The notes: a model not told the origin generated them from the sequence alone. Positions 32,208 through 43,683 are shown, numbered from the stretch's first letter. The stretch: 64,000 nucleotides of DNA from Erodium maritimum (GCA_963921825.1 OY997589.1:70354523-70418522); one strand, 5' to 3'. Program-made: numbers and translations.

Positions 32208-33019
32208 ACGAAGACAAGTTCTAGGCGGAGGAAGGGATGGACGGGGTTGTGCGATGGTGATTGAATAAGGTCGGTACTTACAGCTCAACTCCACCCACTT
32301 CACTTCCCAATGATGATGAACATGTTACCGCTCTCGATGGTGAGTCCCGCATGTAAGAGAGCGCCTGATGGGTCAGAAGGATGCGAAGAGGAAAGGTAAA
32401 GGTATTTCAACCCAAGTACAAGCCATTACCGATATGGACAAACCATAGTGTGCGTAGGTAAAAATCATTCTCACACTAGACGAAAAATTTGAGAAGTACT
32501 ACACCGACACGATAAATTACAGGACAAGGACGTGTAAGATTTCAACGAGGAGCAGATAGACAATCACGCAAAAATGATGTCTTTATTAATGGCATAATGT
32601 GAGAAGATTCAAGATCATATTGAGAAACTCCAATAAAATTGTACTACTTATTAATTAATAAATGTATTATTTGGTATTTATTTAATTTATTTTTTCAAAT
32701 TACTAGTTCAAGTTTAATTTTTATTTTAGTTATTTATTAATTAATTTTATCAGTTTTATTTCAATTTTACTGTTTTAAATCAGAATTTAATAAATTTAGA
32801 AAAATATCAATTAATTATCTAATCAGCATCCACTCAACATCCCTACAAATCATGATTCTCATACATGAGTGTTACACTGTGGAACACAACTCAGTTCAAA
32901 TGGCGCGCATCACAATTCAGTATAATCGTCACATAATCCTCAAATCATGATTCTCATATGTGAGTCATTCACTGTACATGCTCTAATAATCTGGTTATGA
33001 TTACTTGTTGCATTTCTTT

Positions 33020-34104
33020 TTTTCTTTTGTATTTTTTAGAATAAGTGAGAGATTTTATTAATGCTCTAATTGCATAATACATTGGAGTGCAGCAGGGAGA
33101 GATTCCCTTGACCACTAAAGAACATACTAGCAAGCCAGTGGGAGGCCTTGTTCGTAGTTCTTTTAACAAAATTGAGAACTAGTCTCTCGTTTTGAAGGAG
33201 GAAATGTATGTCCCTACCCTTAGATACGAATCGGTCCAACAAGAAACGGTTATAGCAACAATAAACAAAAATATAACTAAAACAGGAATCGAAACCAAAA
33301 CTAGAAAAGAAATAAAATCCAAAAGGTTCAAACTACCAAGAACCGCTCAAAGTAGGGATTAAACGATGCTTGGTCCCTGCTCTCCAAGGACTTGTTTTGT
33401 TAAATGAGCTACCGAACTTGAACCTGGTAGTCTGGTTGGGAGTGGCGGCTCATCTTAGGGACTCCTTCCGGAATAGGATCCTAGAGCCCAGGTTGCCTAT
33501 TATCAACCTTGCGAAAAAGACCAAAACAGATAAAACAAGCCAGAACCAAACGATCAGAGATCGAGGAGGAGACATCGGTGGAGCCAAGGAGGTGGATACA
33601 CCGATGACAGCTTCACAGACGGTTGTTGCTGCTCAGGGGAGGGGATCCGATGCAGGAGATTAACTGATATCGAAGAGAAAAGGTGGCAACCTTCGGGGTA
33701 ACAGGGGGGACCGGAGCAGAAAATGGAGGCACGTCGTTGGTTGCGAGGGGGAGCAATCGACGCGGAGACTAGAGGTTGCGCGAACGAAATCCTAGCGGAC
33801 ATGGAGAGAGCTTTTCCATCGATGCAGGTTGCACGACATCGACTACAAAATCAGATTGCACGAGATCGAACTCTTGATGACACTCTAAAACACAGTAATA
33901 GCATCGTGGAGAATGACTAGGGTTCAGAGTTCTCCTTCTTTTGTATAATCGGCAATAGAACAAAACTCTTGATTTATTTACATCTAGGTTAATTTGTAAT
34001 TAACATCTAATTTAACCTCTTTCTCGTATACGATCTCCAATAATAGGTTAAGATTCAAACTAAATATGTGAGAAAAATCATTTAAGATTAGATCATTCAT
34101 ATAA
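33020..34104 (-). mobile_element. LINE derivative: 3' RNase H tail joined to a GC-rich leader-like part
   Basis: Near-perfect direct repeats bracket it: TTGTTGCATTTCTT at 33006-33019 and TTGTTGCATTTTCTT at 34105-34119 (one-base difference). The minus-strand 3' end is a T-rich run at 33018-33045, followed by an RNase H fragment (33030-33210). The remaining 0.8 kb (to 34104) looks like a CT-rich leader when read on the minus strand and has no RT. This fits an internally deleted LINE, but the leader identity is inferred. Confidence 0.55.
33030..33210 (-). pseudogene. LINE RNase H-like C-terminal fragment
   Basis: A minus-strand reading gives LVLNFVKRTTNKASHWLAS followed by a short tail and stop, resembling the end of the RVT_3-type RNase H domain in plant LINEs (FVxRxxNxxAHxLA pattern). 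Only the last ~45 residues remain. Confidence 0.6.
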
Positions 34105-34119
34105 TTGTTGCATTTTCTT

Positions 34120-34555
34120 GTTCTGTTGATTGTCGCCGATGCCTCTCAAGAAAAGAAAAGTGATTGAATCAATGAAAAGGTTGACCATTGAATCAGTTGG
34201 AACGAGATACTCCTTTTGACTTGTTGAAAAGCTTCAAAGGACAAAAAGAGTAGAGAAATGCCACTCATTTTACTAGAAAGAAAGATGATGTGTAATTAAA
34301 TTTCATTTTATTCTATACAAGTATCTTGAGAAATGAAGCCACGCCAGTAAGTTTGAATCTTGAGAGTCACAATTTGGTTAACTATCAGTATGTAATCAAT
34401 CAAAATTGGGATTTGTTTCTAGTCAAAGTACGTTTAAACTAATCGTATTACAAGAGGAAGTAAGAGCATTTGAATCAATAAGACAAAAACAAACGATTAG
34501 TAACATTAATAATAAATATATGCTAGAACATGTTCTTAGATGTTTGGATAGATAC
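34120..34555. other. Unassigned DNA between two LINE derivatives
   Basis: No domain recognised. It continues on the far side of the next LINE insertion at 37069-37273, where it is also featureless. Confidence 0.5.
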
Positions 34556-35889
34556 AATGTACCATTAACCTCACCACGTTCATTTGAGTTGCAAAAGAAG
34601 ATTTTGTTATCTCTCTCTCCAAAATCATATTTGAATCCCTATCCTTTCCTCACTGTTCCTCGTCGTCACCGACAGTGGTCTCGTGGCTTAGGCCGTTATG
34701 GTCCCTGCCGGGCCTCCTCATGTCCTCCTTTGCCCTCTCTTCCTCTTACCTCTTTCGATCTGTTCCTTTTCCCCTTTTTTCCTCTCGACCCTTCTTCTAC
34801 CTCCTCGCCTCTTCTCTCTTAGCTTCGGCTTTCTCTGCTTTGACGGTGATTTTTCTCTCAGATCTGGGTGTGGGAAGGCTTTCTCCTCCTTCTCCGGAGT
34901 GGATCGTTGCCGATTTGGGTTTATTTCCTCTTATTCGCGGTGAGTAATTGTTGTTCTTGGCTTTTGGAGGCCAGATCTCCTCGTCTTCGGCGGCCTCGTG
35001 CTCGGCTTAGTCGCTGATTCACCCCTATTTTGGGCCTTATTTTGGTGTTGGCCGGTTAAGGGTTACCGTCTTTGGTAACGGTGAATCGTGGGCGAGCATC
35101 TCAAGATGGGTGGGTCTTCTCTCCATCTCTGTCTTGGGGGACGAGCCAGATCCGGCATGGGACGACCTTCCTTACCGCTCTGGTAAGGATCTTCGCGGAT
35201 CTGACTTGTTGTCGCGACGGGGTGGGTGTTCCTTCGGGGTGGTTGCGTTGGTACTTCCATTTTCTGTTTCGGGCTTCGTCTTCTAGTGCCAGAGTGTGAC
35301 TTGCTTCCTCGAAGAGAATCATAGTGGTGTTGGGTGGCCCTGCTCCTGTGGAGGCTGGATCTTCGCGCGTCTGCTCCGCCCCTGTGTTCAGGGGGCCTCA
35401 TGGTATGTCTCCCTTCCTTCTCCTTTGCTACGTGTGGACTAGTTCTCCCTCCCTTTCCCTTCTTCCCCTAGATTGGTCTTCTAGTCTTCCCGGCCAATGT
35501 GTGGTGCGGGCTCGTCAGTGATCGTGTTTGGCCGACGGCGAGTTCTTTGGGCTTTTCTGCCCTCGGAAGCCTTTCTAGGGGTTGATCGGATATCTGGGGA
35601 CCGGTTGTCTCACTTCCGGTTATGCTCCACCATTTTGGTGTTGGCCGTCGGCATTTGGAAAGCCATACTTGTTTATGGTCCTTCTGAGTTTGGGGTGAAG
35701 TTTGTCTATGCCTCTGGTTAAGGTTTAGGTTGGGTTTCTCGGGCAATTGGAAGATTTCTGTTTGCTCCTCTAACGTGCTTAATGGTGGTAATATCTGGGT
35801 AGTTAAGACGCATTTTTGTTCTGTTCTTAATGGTCGGTATATCTGGTTCTAAGACCTTACTTTCTTTGTTATTGCTCTATTTGTCTTTT

Positions 35890-36052
35890 CTCCCCTTGTT
35901 GGGTTGAGGTAGTGTTGGATTTTCAGTTTCTGGCTCCCCTTGTTGGGTCGAGGTGTTGTTGGTTTTTCAAGTTTCTGATTGTTACTCCCCGTGTTGGGTA
36001 GAGGTGTGGTTGGTTCTTCAGTCTTTTGTTGTTTCTCCCGTGTTGGGTCGAG
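35890..36052 (+). repeat. Imperfect ~50-bp tandem repeat in the LINE
   Basis: Four starts of CTCCCC(T/G)TGTTGGGT at about 35890, 35934, 35986 and 36035, each followed by GAGGT and a TTGGTTTTTCAG-like stretch. Confidence 0.8.
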
Positions 36053-36140
36053 TTCTTATTCAGGTGCATCTTCGGGTTGTTTTTTCTGGTTTCCCTTTCA
36101 ATTGGTTGCGTCTAATTGTGCCTTTTGAGGTCTGTAGCTA

Positions 36141-36947
36141 GTGTTTATACTCCTCTTTCCTCTCATAAGAGGTTTCAATTTCAATTTGGCCTCTATCAAA
36201 GTCGCTCGTGTTGGCGTCTACTGGTCAGGTTCTTCATGGGTTCCGGTTTTCAGGCGTGACCTTCTGGTTTACGAGTCTGAGCTTTCTGAGCTTCTCTTGC
36301 AACAGCTAGCTCTTTTCAAGCCTTCGGAAGGTCCTGACTTCCCTAGATGGGTTCACAGCTCGAAGGGATTTGCGGTAAAACAGGTCTATTCTCTGATCAG
36401 GAAGACTCTTATTGGTAGCAAACTTGATTGGTGCTCCATCCTCTGGATTGCTAAGCTCCCTCCTAAAATAGCTCTTTTTGGTTGGCTCGTGGCCTTAGGG
36501 GCAATTCCTTCGAAGTCTTTTCTTGAGGAACGAGGGGTTCCCATCCCTCTCTCTTCGGCTTTCTGTTGCTTCTGCAGCTTTCACTTCGAAGACGCTTCCC
36601 ATCTTCTACTGTCTTGCTCTAGATCGTCTTCCATCTGGTATGCCATTTTAAGTTGGTGGCACTTTTCAGGCTGCCTTCCCTCCTCCCCTCTTGAGTTGAT
36701 TCTGCAATGGCAAGGTTTTGCTCCCCGTGGTCTCGCCGGTCTCTTCTGGAAGAAGATCCTTTTCATCAGCTTCTGGTTCATTTGGCTATCCCGGAATGCT
36801 GCTGTCTTTTCTGAATCCTTGGAGCCTGCTGAGTTGGTTGTTCTCCGGATTAAGCTCTACAGCTTCTCCCTTCTGAATCTCAAACACTCCAAAGTCAAGG
36901 CACTTGATATTAACCTTTGGAAGCTCTCACCCTCTAGTTGTTTCTAG
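36141..36947 (+). CDS. LINE ORF2 C-terminus with zf-RVT domain
   Basis: A 268-codon open frame. Residues ~65-165 match the zinc-binding domain that follows plant LINE reverse transcriptase (zf-RVT): FAVKQVYSLI, WIAKLPPKIALFGWL, CCFCSFHFEDASHLLLSC and SSSIWYAILSWW, with Cys/His ligands visible. The C-terminus (FWLIWLSRN-like region, residues ~210-225) is typical too. RT and endonuclease are not upstream; the start Met is simply the first in the open frame. It is likely a remnant rather than a working protein. Confidence 0.8.
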   Translation: MFILLFPLIRGFNFNLASIKVARVGVYWSGSSWVPVFRRDLLVYESELSELLLQQLALFKPSEGPDFPRWVHSSKGFAVKQVYSLIRKTLIGSKLDWCSILWIAKLPPKIALFGWLVALGAIPSKSFLEERGVPIPLSSAFCCFCSFHFEDASHLLLSCSRSSSIWYAILSWWHFSGCLPSSPLELILQWQGFAPRGLAGLFWKKILFISFWFIWLSRNAAVFSESLEPAELVVLRIKLYSFSLLNLKHSKVKALDINLWKLSPSSCF

Positions 36948-37273
36948 CTTCAACAGCCTTATGTCTCTTCTCTCTTGTACTTTGCTTTACTTTAATAAAA
37001 TCGTTTTTTTGCTGATCAAAAAAAAAATTCAATTTGCTTTGCTGATCAAAAAAATGTACCATTAACCTTTGTATTCTTTTTATAGATAAAGTTTTATAAA
37101 AGCCTCAATAGTTGAGAAAATGAGTAATCCATAAAATATAGGATCCAACCAACGCATACTAAACACCACAACAAAAACGATTATAATCGACTAATGAAAA
37201 TAAGACCCTAAATGATTCGATTGACTCGCCGACAAAAAGCCAAATAAAACCCAGATCATTTTGGGATCGAGGC

Positions 37274-37610
37274 CTTTTTTTAACGGAAAAAGTATATTAA
37301 GTACTCCTCATTTATGAGGCATAAAAGAAGAGCAAGAGCACGAAGCTCTCAAAACAATCTGCTTACAAATTCAGGAAGGGCACAAACACCACCCAACCTA
37401 GAAGAAACAAGTACAAAAAATACCAAAGTACAAACCCAAAGCAAGAACTAACCCTGAAATCACACAAAAGTGAACAACAGATCCAGGAAACAAAAGCTTG
37501 AAACTAATAGAAAATCAGGAAGTCAACACCAGAGAACAAGCCTCCAATCTGTAGAATACCCAAAACTTGTGACGCACGCAAGGCCAAGAAACAGATCATA
37601 CATTGTCTCG
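37274..37610 (-). mobile_element. LINE 3'-end fragment, minus strand
   Basis: The segment begins with a T run (37277-37283) and reads on the minus strand as a LINE 3' region, with GCCTCATAAATGAGGAGTAC close to the end. No coding domain and no clear TSD. Assignment rests on the poly(A) and hairpin-like terminus. Confidence 0.4.
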
Positions 37611-37639
37611 GCCTGCTGCTCAAACATTTGCATTTTGAT

Positions 37640-38490
37640 TCATTAATATGTTTATGTTTAAAAGCTCATGAAACGCTATAGCGTGGATAATGTTCATCCA
37701 CTTAGTACTCCAATGGTCATCCGATCTTTGGATCCTAAGATAGATCCATTTCGTCCCAAGGAGGCTGACGAAAAGATACTTGGTCCTGAAGTACCATATT
37801 TGAATGTCATTAGGGATTTATTATATTTGGCACAATGTGCGTGATTTGATACAGCGTTTGTAGTAAATGTACTTAAGATTAGTTCAGAACCCACTAGACG
37901 ACATTAGAATGCTATCAAGCATATACTTTGTTATTTGAGTGGGTCTAAAGATTTGAGTCTATTGTATTCTAAGTCTAGGGGGAGAGTTGGGCTGGTCGGA
38001 TATGTAGGTGCATGTTATTGATCAGATCCCCACAAAGCTTGCTCCTAGACGAGATATGTTTTCACCTGTAAAGAAATAGCCATTTTCTGGCGCTCACAAA
38101 ATAGACTTTGGTTGTGACATCCTCGAATCACTTAGAAATTCAAGCGCTAAATAAAGATACCTGAGAGTGTGCGTTCTTTCGATGTGTTATAAAGCACGTG
38201 TCATGCTTAATTGGCTTTTCTCCGCCAAACTCTCCTTTCATACCATATAAGATAATTCACCTTGTATTGCTTAAGTAAGAAGAGAATATATCAAAGGAGA
38301 TATGATCAAGCACGTATCTCCGAAGTTTTTTTTTATGCATGAGTTTCTAAAGACTCGTGAGATAGATGTCAAGCAGATTCACTCATGTGAGAATCTTGTT
38401 GATTTATTTACTAAGACTTTGCCAACATCTACCTTTAAAGAGGCTATTTTGTTGAATCAGCATGTGTCACCTTAGCAAGCAACCAAAGTG
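37640..38490 (+). pseudogene. Copia RT/RNase H remnant of another family
   Basis: Segments include DPKIDPFRPKEADEKILG, VPYLNVIRDLLYLAQCA, PTRRHNAIKHILCYL-like text with a stop in it, and at 38300-38460 KHVSPKFFFMHEF, IDVKQIHSCENLVDLFTKTLP, the end of copia RNase H. Stops interrupt it several times. This family is distinct from the YVDD-less copia nearby. Confidence 0.8.
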
Positions 38491-38725
38491 AGCCCGCCTA
38501 TCATTAGTGGGAGTCAAGTTCCATGCTCTGCACTGTTTTTCTCTGATCCAAGTTTTGTCCCACAAGGTTTTCTTGGAAAGGCTTTTAACGAGACAACATC
38601 AAGCACGGTTTCATGCACGTTTTGTGCGCTGTACTTTTTTCCTTACAAGTTTTGTCCCACTAGGTTTTCCTGAGAATGTTTTTAACGTGACAACTTGAAA
38701 CACTATTGTGATGTCTAAGGAGGAG

Positions 38726-39130
38726 TGTTGTGAAAGTGACATGTGTATGCCATGTGTGGTCCCTACAATTCACATACCGCCACTGCGAATAAGTTATGTG
38801 GTACGTTATTATATGTTATTGGCATATACAAATACATGTATCAATCACTTGTATTAGATATAATATGCAAATATGTAAACAAAACATGAATTAAATGTTC
38901 TCTCTCTCTAAGTTTCAACTCTCAAATATAAGTGTTCTTTTTTGTTTGCGTGATGATGAACACTTAGACTCCAACCTTTTTGTGTTCTTATTTGTTGGGT
39001 TGTTGGTTCTACAACTCGTCATACCAATCCTTGTTGAGATGGGATTCACGATACGTTGTGAACATGAGTTCTACAACAATAACTTCATATTTATTGGATG
39101 TGGAACAAAGACTCGTGTGGACACGTAACA
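38726..39130 (+). repeat. Putative 3' LTR of the copia remnant
   Basis: A purine tract AAGGAGGAG (38717-38725) precedes TGTTGTGAAAGTGACATG, a common copia LTR start. The likely end is ACACGTAACA at 39130. The 5' LTR was not found. The exact ends are inferred. Confidence 0.6.
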
Positions 39131-39143
39131 TGTAGGGCACTTA

Positions 39144-39936
39144 GAGCATGTACATCAAGGGGAGTAGAAAGCAAGGAGTAGGGTGCAGAACCCTCTACTG
39201 ACTGGGATGAATTGTGCTCCTGCCCCTCTAAAATTGAGAGTGTTCCACATCAAAAGGAGTAGGTATGGGGATCATGCTCCTCTTGAAGTGCTGACTAGAT
39301 AATTAATTATGCTTTTGCTGAATTTGTTAAAATTATATCTAATTAACAAAATGTTAAATGAAGTTAATTAATAAATTAATTAATTAACAAAAATGAAAAA
39401 CTAATTAATAAATACAATTAAATAACTAAAATGGATAATGAAACTTGAAATTTCATTACAACTCGTCGTCGTCATTTAAGTCTCGTCGTCGGACATTTTT
39501 TATCGAAATAGAAAACCGATATTTTAAATAAAAAACTGATTTTTAAATATAAAAACTGATTTTTAAAAATAAAAACTTCGGAGATACGTGCATGCTCTTA
39601 GATATTAAAAACTGATTTTTTTTTAATTTAAAAACTAATTTTTTAAATTAAAACAGATTTTTTAAAATTAAAAAAAATATTTTATAAATTAAAAACTGAT
39701 TTATATATATAATGAATAAAAAAGAGGGACGCGTGTCAGCAGCTAGATAAGAGGAGGGCGAGGCGGCGAGGCACGAGGTAGGAATCTGCCCCGCGCTCCG
39801 GACCCGCCTAGGTGAGGCGCAGGATCACGCCCCGAGCTCTGCGCCCACACCTCCCCACATCAAGGGGAGCCCGAACCCCGGTGCACCTGCCTCTTTCTCC
39901 TGCCTCCCTATCTGCCCCGCTTTGATGTGCATGCTC
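39144..39936. mobile_element. Non-autonomous Harbinger element (MITE-like), 793 bp
   Basis: Termini GAGCATGTACATCAAGG on the left and, inverted, GAGCATGCACATCAAAG on the right. TTA lies on both sides (39141-39143 and 39937-39939). It has no ORF; the interior is AT-rich with repeated AAAACTGATTTTT-like units and a GC-rich right end. It belongs to the same group as the element starting at 39940. Confidence 0.87.
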
Positions 39937-40292
39937 TTAGAGCATGTACATCAAGGGGGCAAGGGGTAGGGTGCAAGATCCCTGTGCTGACTTGGATGAA
40001 TTGTGATCTGCCCCACTAAATATGAGAGTGTTCCACATCAAGGTTGACAGGTATGGGGATCATGGTTTGTAGAAGTATTCACTGAATAATTAATTATGTT
40101 TTTGTTGAATTTGTTAAATTCATATTTAATTAACTAAATACTAAACAAAATTGAAATAAATACATAAAATTTAGTAATAAATTAATTAATTTCCTAAAAT
40201 GAGAAACTAATTAATAAACTTAAAATTTCATTAATTATCAAATAAAACAAACTACAATGCTTTTGGTAATATAAATTTATTAAGAAAGCATC

Positions 40293-40332
40293 TCACTCGT
40301 CCGAATCTGAGTCGATGTCTGAACCACGGTAA
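40293..40332 (-). pseudogene. Last codons of the Harbinger transposase beyond the insertion
   Basis: If one copy of the TTACC duplication is removed, GGATCGACTTAC joins CGTGGTTCAGAC in frame. The C-terminus then reads TYRGSDIDSDSDE and stops (TGA, 40293-40295). The remaining 350 bp to 39940 are the AT-rich 3' part of the element. Confidence 0.85.
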
Positions 40333-42020
40333 TGTTGGGTCTCGAGGTAGGGTTGGAGATGAACCAACTCGCAGCGGAAAATCAATGAAAACCAAGAGAC
40401 GATTAAAACCATGAAACAACTAACAAAGAATGGATTCACAAGAGAAAAATTCAGCACTAGTTCTTACCAAAACAAGAACACCGGTTAACGAATGATTGGC
40501 TTGAGTCTCCAAGACGCCTACGTATCCACATGGGAATCAAAGCCACGTAGTTCTTCTCTTTGAGGACTCAAGAACACAAAAATGGAGGTGGGAGCTTGCC
40601 AAACCCGAAATTGCAAGGGAAGGGAGAGAGAAGTTGTGTTTCCTATTCTTGTCTTGTGTTTGTTATGTTGAAAAAAGATGACTTAAACATAACAAAACCC
40701 ATACTTGTCCAACTAAAGGCATGGGACAAGTATGGTGTCAAGTAAGGTGTAAATAGGACAAAGTATGGCAAGACAAGATTGTGTTAGGTGGTGAATCACC
40801 AACACCTTAATCCTTGTCTTGCTTACTTAGTACTAATTAATCAAGACTTGATTAATTAGTTCCATGGGCCTTGGTTGCATGGGCCTTTCATGGGCCTCTT
40901 GGAACATGGCCCGTGACCATTTCCAACGAGGTCCCGTGATTCGCTCATCGCCTCCATGCCTTCCATACCGGAAATGTCCAACATTATCCGACGCGATCAA
41001 TCCCAAGACTCCAAGCCTTATCTCGATCCGTAAAGTCCTATTCACTTACGGGCACATGACCCAAAACCCAGTTTTGGTCATGTCCCGAGACAACTCCCTT
41101 TTGGCCATTCTCCATAAATGTGTCAATGAGTTTCATCCTCCGGTGTGACCCTTAGGTTTATGCATGTCAATAGATCAACGTAAAATCCCATTTTACTTGA
41201 TCCTATTTAAGTGGCAACTAACGAGACTTTAGTATTGCCTGACACTACATAACGAATCGACCCTGTCGATTCTAACCTTTCCGTCGTCCCTGTCATTATC
41301 CTTTTATCTCCGATATCCTGATTGAGATAAGGCATAGAGCCGTCATCCTTATTATTCTCAATCACCGTTCCTTGATATGTGAGATGACTGAAGATATGAT
41401 ACCCAGTATCATGTGCATGGCCATGCTATTCTTCCAGTCACTCTCGATCAAGCGGCCGAGAACCGATATCTTTCCCATACCTCAGTATGAGGGATAAATC
41501 CCTTAGCCGCCTTTCGTGTCACTCATGTAGCCCGTCCCCAAGCCAATCCTGGCCGTTATGGAAGCCCTGTTACGGACAACGTTAGGCTCAGGTCAAACTC
41601 AGTTGTTGACTACATAGCGATCACAAAGACTCCTTGGTCTAAGGATACATGACAAGCTACGACACTGAATATGTTCATGACTTAATCTATGGCACATATT
41701 CAGGGCGGGTCGTCCAATATCATGTCCCACATGATATCTATGATCAGACTCCGAAATCCCATTCCAATGACTAACAGAACGTAAGCCATAAAGAGCCATC
41801 TTTCATACTAGTCGCTTCTAGTGAAGCTTTGTTGACTAGGGACCCATCGAGTGTGATCTATCTCGATCTATGGTTCTATTCGCATGGTGGGCATAGATCA
41901 GAGCACACATCGATATATTACTCCAACACATAAGTAATATAAAGCCGCTTTAATTTTATTGCTAACGATGATATATACATTTGGACATTTAGGATTGAAC
42001 TACGGGCACTAAGACTAACA
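40333..42020 (-). repeat. 3' LTR of the outer copia element
   Basis: 1688 bp, minus orientation. The long translated stretches in it are identical to those of its partner at 55572-57259. Confidence 0.93.
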
Positions 42021-42033
42021 ATCTCCCACTTGC
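42021..42033 (-). promoter_or_regulatory. Polypurine tract of the outer copia element
   Basis: The minus strand reads GCAAGTGGGAGAT directly before TGTTAGTC. Confidence 0.87.
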
Positions 42034-42171
42034 CCTAGTTCCAATCTAAACTCCTATATGTCCCCATCGACTTTACATGTCTAACATGTTCAGGCAGTGA
42101 CACTGCCTTAGTCAACGAGTTGGCTATGTTATCATCTGTTGCAATATCGGTTATCTTCACTTCACCTCAGT

Positions 42172-42369
42172 TCAGTATTTATCTGATGAGGTGGATACAC
42201 CGCAGTACATGTTTGGATTTGTTATGCGATCTACGCTTTTAGCTTGCGCAATGGCCCTTGTGTTGTCGCAAAATGGATTCACCGGACTGGATGGGTTTTT
42301 AATTACACCCAGCCCTGCCATGAATTTCCAAATCCACATAGCCTCCTTAGCTGCCTCTGCAGCATCCAT
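42172..42369 (-). pseudogene. RNase H C-terminus, outer copia
   Basis: MDAAEAAKEAMWIWKF and FCDNTRAIAQAKS identify the end of copia RNase H; the frame stops after NMYCGVSTSSDKY. The segment linking it to RT (42370-42607) is shortened relative to normal copia pol and contains stops. Confidence 0.83.
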
Positions 42370-42607
42370 GTACTTGGCCTCTGTCGTAGATTCGGCAATG
42401 GTATCTTGCTTTACGCTTTCCCAGCTAAAGCTCTGCCATTCAGCGTAAACACATATCCTGATTGACTTCTAAAGTCATCTGGATTTGTCTTGGAAAACTA
42501 GCGTCTACTCATCCTTCGACGACTAGTTCATCATCATCTTTCCCCCGGGTTAGAATGATGTCTACTGGTACAACATAAGGCTTACGAGACGTCTGGTCTC
42601 ATACATG

Positions 42608-43595
42608 TCATGGCATATATGATCGATCCTGCCCCCAGGCGCATAGGATTCTCATCATCCTTTTCAGCTCATCAGGTGTCTTAGGACACTGAGTCTTGCT
42701 GAGATGAATGCCATGACTAGTGGGTAAGAGTCCTTTCTTTGAATCGAGCATTAAGAACCTACTCAATGCCTTGTTCACATAGGTTCCCTGACTTAAATCC
42801 AAGACCCTCTTGGTGCGATCTCTACATATCTTAATCCTTAAGATATGAGAAGCATCGCCTAAGTCCTTTATTGAAGAACACTTCCTCAACCAAGCTTTAG
42901 TCTCGTGCAAGGTTGGGATGTCGTTTTCAATGAGAACCAGAAAGGTAATATTGCTCCCACTAGCCTTCTTATAAACGCAAGATTCATCCTCGTTCTTGAT
43001 TAAGCCAAATCCAATTACAGCTTCATCAAAACGAAGGATCCAACTCCGAGAAGTTCGTTTCAATCCATAAATGGATTTCAACAACTTATAAATCTTTCCT
43101 TTATTCTTCGGATCGTCAAAACCTTTGGGCCGAGACATACAAACGTACTCAGTCAAATTTCCATTTAGGAAAGCGGTTTTGACATCCACTTGCCATATCT
43201 CGTAATTATGATACGCAGTTATGTCAAGAAGAATTTGGATCGATTTTGACCATAGCCACTAAGGAGAAGGTTTCCTCATAGTCAATCCATTGGATCTGCC
43301 TATAACCTTTCGCCACCAGTTGAGCTTTGTAGGTCAGAGGGTTGCCGTCCATGTCAAACTTCACCTTGAAGATCCATTTGCATCCTATGGTCCTCACACC
43401 ATTGATGGGATCAACCGGTTCCCAGACTCGGTTGTCCGACATGGATTGCATTTCCTCCCTCATGGCTCCCAGCCATAACTCGGAGTTGGGCCCATCCACG
43501 ACTTCCTGAAAGGTGGCTGGATCATCGTGATCCACCATGACTTCATTGTCACCTCCGGATACCATATCTTGGAGGTGGAAGATTGATCCTTTCAA
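42608..43595 (-). pseudogene. Reverse transcriptase without YVDD, outer copia
   Basis: Two open stretches. 43224-43595 has NRVWEPVDPINGVRTIGCKW, YKAQLVAKGY and DYEETFSLVAMVK. 42608-43189 has MDVKTAFLNGNL (first catalytic Asp), KLLKSIYGLKRTSRSW, FLVLIENDIPTL, FLMLDSKKGLLPTSHG and CPKTPDELKRMM. The YVDD box and neighbouring residues are missing after FLVL. A one-base shift near 43200 separates the halves. Apart from these lesions the frames are long, indicating recent insertion. Confidence 0.88.
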
Positions 43596-43683
43596 ATCGC
43601 CTTGGACCTTCCGGAATTGTAACAGGAATTGGTTCTTACTCTACGACAATCTCTGGCTCCTTTCTACTGGGTTGCCAATTGGT

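Larger units (their letters stand above)
27254..32406 (+). pseudogene. Harbinger ORF1 (Myb/trihelix-like) pseudogene, in three pieces
   Basis: Starts MSNESTQPSSSPEQQDY at ATG 27254, a few bases after CTCTATAAAA. A trihelix-like stretch follows around 27745-27800 (LLIKIWIRTSKDPIKGN). After the solo LTR at 27944-29301 it resumes with EEMYKAEG and FNLDHWVEPLQHE. After the second LTR a conserved RLMGQKDAKRKGKG segment lies at about 32362-32406. Many stops and shifts. In intact PIF/Harbinger elements this DNA-binding protein works with the transposase. The partner transposase is the one at 57-58.6 kb type, but it is not in this element. Confidence 0.65.
26822..32983 (+). mobile_element. PIF/Harbinger-like element carrying ORF1, split by two solo LTRs
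   Basis: The right end reads ...ACTGTACATGCTC followed by TAA, matching the GAGCATGTACA termini of the elements at 39144 and 39940. The left end is uncertain: TTA then GATCGCGCACA at 26819-26832 could be a decayed terminus. AAATCRTGATT palindromes lie near both ends (about 26867; 32847 and 32942). The interior holds a decayed Myb/trihelix ORF. Without the two LTRs (27944-29301 and 29418-32207) the element would be about 2 kb. No transposase ORF was found in it. Confidence 0.65.
34572..37052 (+). mobile_element. LINE copy with a 16-bp TSD and no RT core
   Basis: AATGTACCATTAACCT is exactly repeated at 34556-34571 and 37053-37068, so both ends are well defined. The 3' end has AATAAAATCG near 36995, then TTGCTGATCAAAAAAAAA, a short duplicated TTTGCTGATC and a second A run. 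The 5' 1.5 kb is a CT-rich, leader-like region with a tandem repeat. The only protein domain is the C-terminal zf-RVT segment (36141-36947). Endonuclease and RT are missing. Confidence 0.85.

Noticed and set aside
33370-33802. ORFs on both strands (97 and 82 codons)
   Set aside because: No domain; they fall in the leader-like part of a LINE derivative.
40864-41148. A 94-codon frame starting MGLGCMGLSWASWNMA that recurs in most copia LTRs
   Set aside because: It lies wholly inside the LTR, and its recurrence follows the LTR copies; no domain or translation signal.
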